Shown here in pieces: positions 21,322-23,910 of a DNA stretch of 23,910 nt. The DNA is from JAFCDQ01 sp964571335 (lineage in GTDB: Archaea; Nanobdellota; Nanobdellia; Woesearchaeales; ARS49), in assembly GCA_964571335.1 (NCBI GenBank), contig CAZNAM010000005.1, forward strand, positions 1 through 23,910. The letters are read 5' to 3'. The notes beneath the pieces were generated by a model. It saw only the letters and a program-made list of their open reading frames with translations. It was not told where the DNA came from and searched no databases. The position numbers and the translations under genes were made by a program. How positions within the stretch are numbered: the stretch's first letter is position 1; every line of letters starts with the position of its first letter.

Positions 21322-22239
21322 TTATCTCCTTTTTCTTTTGTCCTTTCTAAAGGTTCTCACTAAAACTATTATTATTCCTATTGCTACCAAATATGGGAGT
21401 ATTACAAAGATTAATGTTAGTAATCCGTTTATGCTTCCCATTAAGGATTTCAATAGTTGTGAGAATTTAACCAATATCAAATCAACATATTCTGACTGTT
21501 TTTCCTGTATTGTTACGCTTATTTCAGAGTATGATATTCTTTTGTCTATTTTGCTCAAGGAATCTTCGTAGTATTTTATTGTTCTTTCTTGATTAAAGAT
21601 TCTATCAGTTATTTCCATTTTTTCTTCTGCTGATTTGCTTTCATCATAGATTTGTTTGTATTTTGCCAGTCTTGATTTTGCTGCTTCTAGTTCAACTTCT
21701 AGATTAGTATATCTTCCTGTTACATCATCCATGTTTTCACTAAATTGCTGAACTTCTCCGATTTCTTTTAATTGCCCAATTATAGAATCATATTTTGTTG
21801 TTTCTACTTTTATCCTGTAATACCCTTGGTAGTATTCTTTTTTGTTTGTTCCATATTGATTGACGTTTTCATCCAATAAGAAAGAACTGCTTGATTTAAA
21901 AATATCTTTTAATTTTTGTTCAGAAGTTTCAAATTCTCCTTTTTCTACTTCTGTTCTTAAGTTTGCTGTTTTTGTTATTTTTCTTTCTTCAACTTCTGGT
22001 GCAAAATCTGCTGATTGAATCATCATTCCTTCTGATGCATAAGATCTCATAGCAGTTGGTGCATAATATCCGTCATCAATATCATATGATACTCCCCCAC
22101 CACCTAAACTTTTTGTCAAAGAATTTACACTTATATTGTCTAAACTTATTGGTCCTGCAACTATTCCCACTACAACAAGTAATAGAATTAAGATTAACCA
22201 GTTTTCTTTTATTCTTTTAAATTGGTCTTTTATGCTCAT
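21322..22239 (-). CDS. DUF4349-type membrane protein
   Basis: The 305-residue protein has an N-terminal helix (about 14-31), a low-complexity Gly/Ser/Tyr segment, and then the DUF4349 domain: ERKITKTANLRTEVEKGEF, the pattern GYYRIKVETTKYDSII, and the DVTGRYTNLEVELEAAKSRL coiled coil (to about 235), then ISYSEISVTIQEK. A C-terminal helix (about 275-297) is followed by a basic RTFRKDKRKRR tail. Both ends anchor in the membrane with the domain between them outside. Members are common in bacteria and archaea and have no fixed function. The start has a strong GGAGGT about ten bases upstream of the ATG and a shared TATATA promoter at 22298-22310. Confidence 0.88.
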   Translation of the reverse strand: MSIKDQFKRIKENWLILILLLVVVGIVAGPISLDNISVNSLTKSLGGGGVSYDIDDGYYAPTAMRSYASEGMMIQSADFAPEVEERKITKTANLRTEVEKGEFETSEQKLKDIFKSSSSFLLDENVNQYGTNKKEYYQGYYRIKVETTKYDSIIGQLKEIGEVQQFSENMDDVTGRYTNLEVELEAAKSRLAKYKQIYDESKSAEEKMEITDRIFNQERTIKYYEDSLSKIDKRISYSEISVTIQEKQSEYVDLILVKFSQLLKSLMGSINGLLTLIFVILPYLVAIGIIIVLVRTFRKDKRKRR

Positions 22240-22297
22240 TTTTCATGACCTCCATATTTTAATACACATCTTCTAAAATATGTATTGTTCAGGTAGT

Positions 22298-22310
22298 TAA
22301 AATATATAAA
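22298..22310. promoter_or_regulatory. Bidirectional TATATA promoter between DUF4349 gene and RNA candidate
   Basis: The core ATATATAAA reads as a TATA box on the plus strand (GTTAAAATATATAAAG) and as TTTATATAT on the minus strand. On the minus side it predicts a start near 22280 for the DUF4349 gene. On the plus side it predicts a start near 22330, just before the structured RNA. Confidence 0.55.
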
Positions 22311-22343
22311 GCAATCGTTTTAGTTAGTCAATTACCTTATAAT

Positions 22344-22460
22344 TTGTTAGTAACCCAAGTCAAATCTCTTAGAATAAAAGCTTGAGCAGACAAGAGGATC
22401 GTCTCATCCGGAGAATGTCTGCATTCATTAAAGTAATCAAAAATTTGAAGTTACTAACAA
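22344..22460 (+). ncRNA. Probable structured RNA with K-turn (H/ACA-like guide?)
   Basis: An exact 11-base inverted repeat (TTGTTAGTAAC at 22344-22354, GTTACTAACAA at 22450-22460) closes a 117-base element with no open frame. Inside are TCAAAT/ATTTGA, then GCAGACA/TGTCTGC (22386-22392, 22416-22422) and an apical GGAT/ATCC stem with a six-base loop. The unequal loop between the last two stems reads A-GA on one side and GGA-GA-A on the other. This gives three unpaired bases, tandem G-A pairs and an A-A pair: the K-turn pattern bound by L7Ae. It works only on the plus strand, where a TATA box lies about 40 bases upstream. ACA near the 3' end hints at an H/ACA RNA, though the arms are longer than usual. 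Confidence 0.55.
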
Positions 22461-23552
22461 TTAAGGCAACCAAGTCTTTCCATTCTTCAATTTATCTGGA
22501 AGATAATTATTCAGAACATAATTAAGATTTTTTGATGAGAATGCCTGCTGTTCTGCTCTTTTCTTAAGCTGAGCCATTAATTGAAGTGCTTTTTGCCATT
22601 CTTTATGATGCTGTACAAATGGATCATTCTTTAATCCATCTTTTATTCTTTTCAGGTCAATATCTTTTAATGGATGTGTTGGCAGTTTATAATCAATTAT
22701 GTCTTGCGGTGTTACTCCTAAGAATTTTGCTTTTGGTACACAGAAATAATCATTTATGTGTGCTGCATTTCCACTTCCTACTTTCAATGTTCTGTAAATA
22801 TTCAGATATCCATATGGATCTCCGTCTGTAAATACATATACAGGAAGTTCATGTTCATCACTTAATTTTCTGATAAATCTTCTTGTTGCTCTTGATGGAA
22901 CTCCTTTTAATGATATTAATATGCAATTATGTTTGTCCCAGAATTTATGATATACAAATCTTTGATACATACCTGATGTTTCGATTGCTAAAACAAATTT
23001 TGCTTTTGTCTTGAATTTAAACTGTTCTACAGTATTTGGAATATTAAATCCTCCTGTCCCCATTCTTGAACAGTCTATTTCTATATCTTCTCCTGTTAAT
23101 GGATCTTTATCTACAATTATCAGTTTTCCTGTTACTGCACTTCCGTCTTCATCTGGAATAAATCCTAGTCTTTCTCTGTTATATTCCATCATTGCTTCCA
23201 TGTCATCCATTATTGAATCTGATTCTGCTTGTTCTTTGAATCCTGCGTCGCCCCAATTTTTTGATTGATAATAAACATCTCTTTTTGCTGCAATATCATT
23301 TGTTTCTACAAGATTTTTTGAGAGTGACATCATTCTCAAAGTTTGTGCAAATGTTTTTATTGTAGATGCTGTCATTGTTCTTTCTTTTTTTAATCCTTTT
23401 AAGGTGAAATGTCCTTGTTTTACATCATATTCTACATTTTGAAGACTTCTGACAGGACTTGTTACTTTTGGCTGTTGTCTTGATAAGATGCTTTTGTAAA
23501 CATTTGTTGCTATTTCCTGTATTTTTTTTATTACTTCATTCACTTTACTCAT
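22461..23552 (-). CDS. top6A: DNA topoisomerase VI subunit A
   Basis: Subunit A cuts both DNA strands by a 5'-phosphotyrosine link, working with subunit B to relax supercoils and separate chromosomes. Residue numbers use the ATG at 23552 (363 aa). The catalytic segment is AAKRDVYYQSKNWGD, with the probable nucleophile Tyr95. The Toprim domain follows with VLAIETSGMYQRFV (metal-binding Glu) and VYVFTDGDPYGYLN (Asp-x-Asp), and the Spo11-like LKGVPSRATRRFI lies between them. The ATG at 23552 is preferred over a GTG nine bases upstream because the ribosome site GAGGGTGG ends five bases before it and would overlap that GTG. It overlaps the end of top6B by eight bases. Its stop directly touches the inverted repeat of the RNA candidate. 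Confidence 0.96.
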   Translation of the reverse strand: MSKVNEVIKKIQEIATNVYKSILSRQQPKVTSPVRSLQNVEYDVKQGHFTLKGLKKERTMTASTIKTFAQTLRMMSLSKNLVETNDIAAKRDVYYQSKNWGDAGFKEQAESDSIMDDMEAMMEYNRERLGFIPDEDGSAVTGKLIIVDKDPLTGEDIEIDCSRMGTGGFNIPNTVEQFKFKTKAKFVLAIETSGMYQRFVYHKFWDKHNCILISLKGVPSRATRRFIRKLSDEHELPVYVFTDGDPYGYLNIYRTLKVGSGNAAHINDYFCVPKAKFLGVTPQDIIDYKLPTHPLKDIDLKRIKDGLKNDPFVQHHKEWQKALQLMAQLKKRAEQQAFSSKNLNYVLNNYLPDKLKNGKTWLP

Positions 23553-23910
23553 CTTTTCCACCCTCTTTTCCTATTTTTGAGAATTCTTCATCATATTCTA
23601 CATTTTCTGATTTTATGTCTTTTATCTCTCCTCTTTTTTTCTCTAGTATCTCTTTCAGAAGCATTTCAACTTTTTGTTCATTTCCTGCATTCAAGTCTAA
23701 TAATTCTTTTAGTGCTTCTCCTACATGAGGGATATATTTTTCTATATAGCTTCTTTTTTGTTGTTCTGAACCTATTTTTTTCTTTTTATGAATATAACTT
23801 CCTAGCTTTCTTCCGCATTCTTGTACTGCTAATTTTATTTCTTTTATGATTTCAGGATAATGTGCTATTGCTTCTTTTGCTTCTGATGTGAATGGTGGCC
23901 AGACACTTGC
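23545..23910 (-). CDS. top6B: DNA topoisomerase VI subunit B, C-terminal part (partial)
   Basis: The frame is open from the right edge and codes for the last 121 residues of a protein that continues beyond the window. It begins ASVWPPFTSEAKEAIAHYPEI, the conserved end of the Top6B transducer domain, then LAVQECGRKLGSYIHKKKK and a charged C-terminal tail ending GKEGGKDE. Position directly before top6A is the usual operon order. The stop TAA (23545-23547) lies after the top6A ATG, so the genes overlap by eight bases, and the tail codons supply the ribosome site for top6A. The ATPase part of the protein is outside the window. Confidence 0.93.
   Translation of the reverse strand, partial: ASVWPPFTSEAKEAIAHYPEIIKEIKLAVQECGRKLGSYIHKKKKIGSEQQKRSYIEKYIPHVGEALKELLDLNAGNEQKVEMLLKEILEKKRGEIKDIKSENVEYDEEFSKIGKEGGKDE

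Noticed and set aside
22344..22460. Box C/D RNA, SRP RNA or tRNA in the RNA candidate
   Set aside because: No RUGAUGA/CUGA boxes, no SRP domain IV motif and no cloverleaf can be formed.
22344..22460. Inverted repeat as ends of an insertion sequence
   Set aside because: No transposase frame lies between the repeats, and no target duplication is seen; the interior folds as RNA.

Overview
The window looks like part of the genome of a very AT-rich archaeon with compact genes, most plausibly a DPANN lineage of the Woesearchaeota/Pacearchaeota type. The archaeal markers are strong: RNA 3'-phosphate cyclase, aEF-1beta with its zinc-ribbon neighbour, Trm1, archaeal SecD/SecF, ABCE1 (Rli1), archaeal TrmI, topoisomerase VI A and B, tRNA genes with bulge-helix-bulge introns and no encoded CCA, and TATA boxes about 25 bases upstream of start codons (leaderless genes). 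The lineage call is inferred from gene content and style, not from a marker phylogeny.

Layout. 1-4138: the end of an unknown gene, rtcA (+), and a 988-residue coiled-coil protein (-). 4299-5794 (+): zinc ribbon, aEF-1beta, and a membrane-anchored FKBP prolyl isomerase, which overlaps trm1 tail to tail. 8248-5748 (-): a short NFACT/Rqc2-like protein, an acidic TRASH-like zinc protein, and trm1. 11531-8292 (-): secF, secD and two half-size SMR/EamA transporters, chained by ATGA overlaps. 12559-11733 (-): a 57-residue lysine-rich repeat protein ending in a textbook hairpin plus T-run, then an M50 protease. 15449-12627 (-): tRNA-Thr(CGU) with an intron, two related membrane-anchored proteins, an RsmC-like methyltransferase and a DHH-like protein. 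15561-18232: an orphan protein (+), a small zinc protein (-) and ABCE1 (+). 18310-19617 (+): an HTH gene broken by one stop codon, then a wHTH-MNT nucleotidyltransferase/HEPN pair behind a striking nested palindrome. 20382-19618 (-): TrmI. 20504-21028 (+): a membrane-anchored transglutaminase-like protein. 21268-21085 (-): tRNA-Arg(UCU) with an intron and tRNA-Cys(GCA). 22239-21322 (-): a DUF4349 membrane protein. 22344-22460: a probable structured RNA with a K-turn. 23910-22461 (-): the end of top6B, then top6A.

Most of the window is translation, tRNA-modification, ribosome-recycling/rescue and protein-export machinery. The accessory part is small: the broken HTH gene with the MNT-HEPN module, the lysine-rich repeat protein, the paralogous membrane pair and the new RNA candidate. 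Packing is extreme: several convergent genes abut with zero spacing or overlap, and many co-directional genes share ATGA stop/start junctions.
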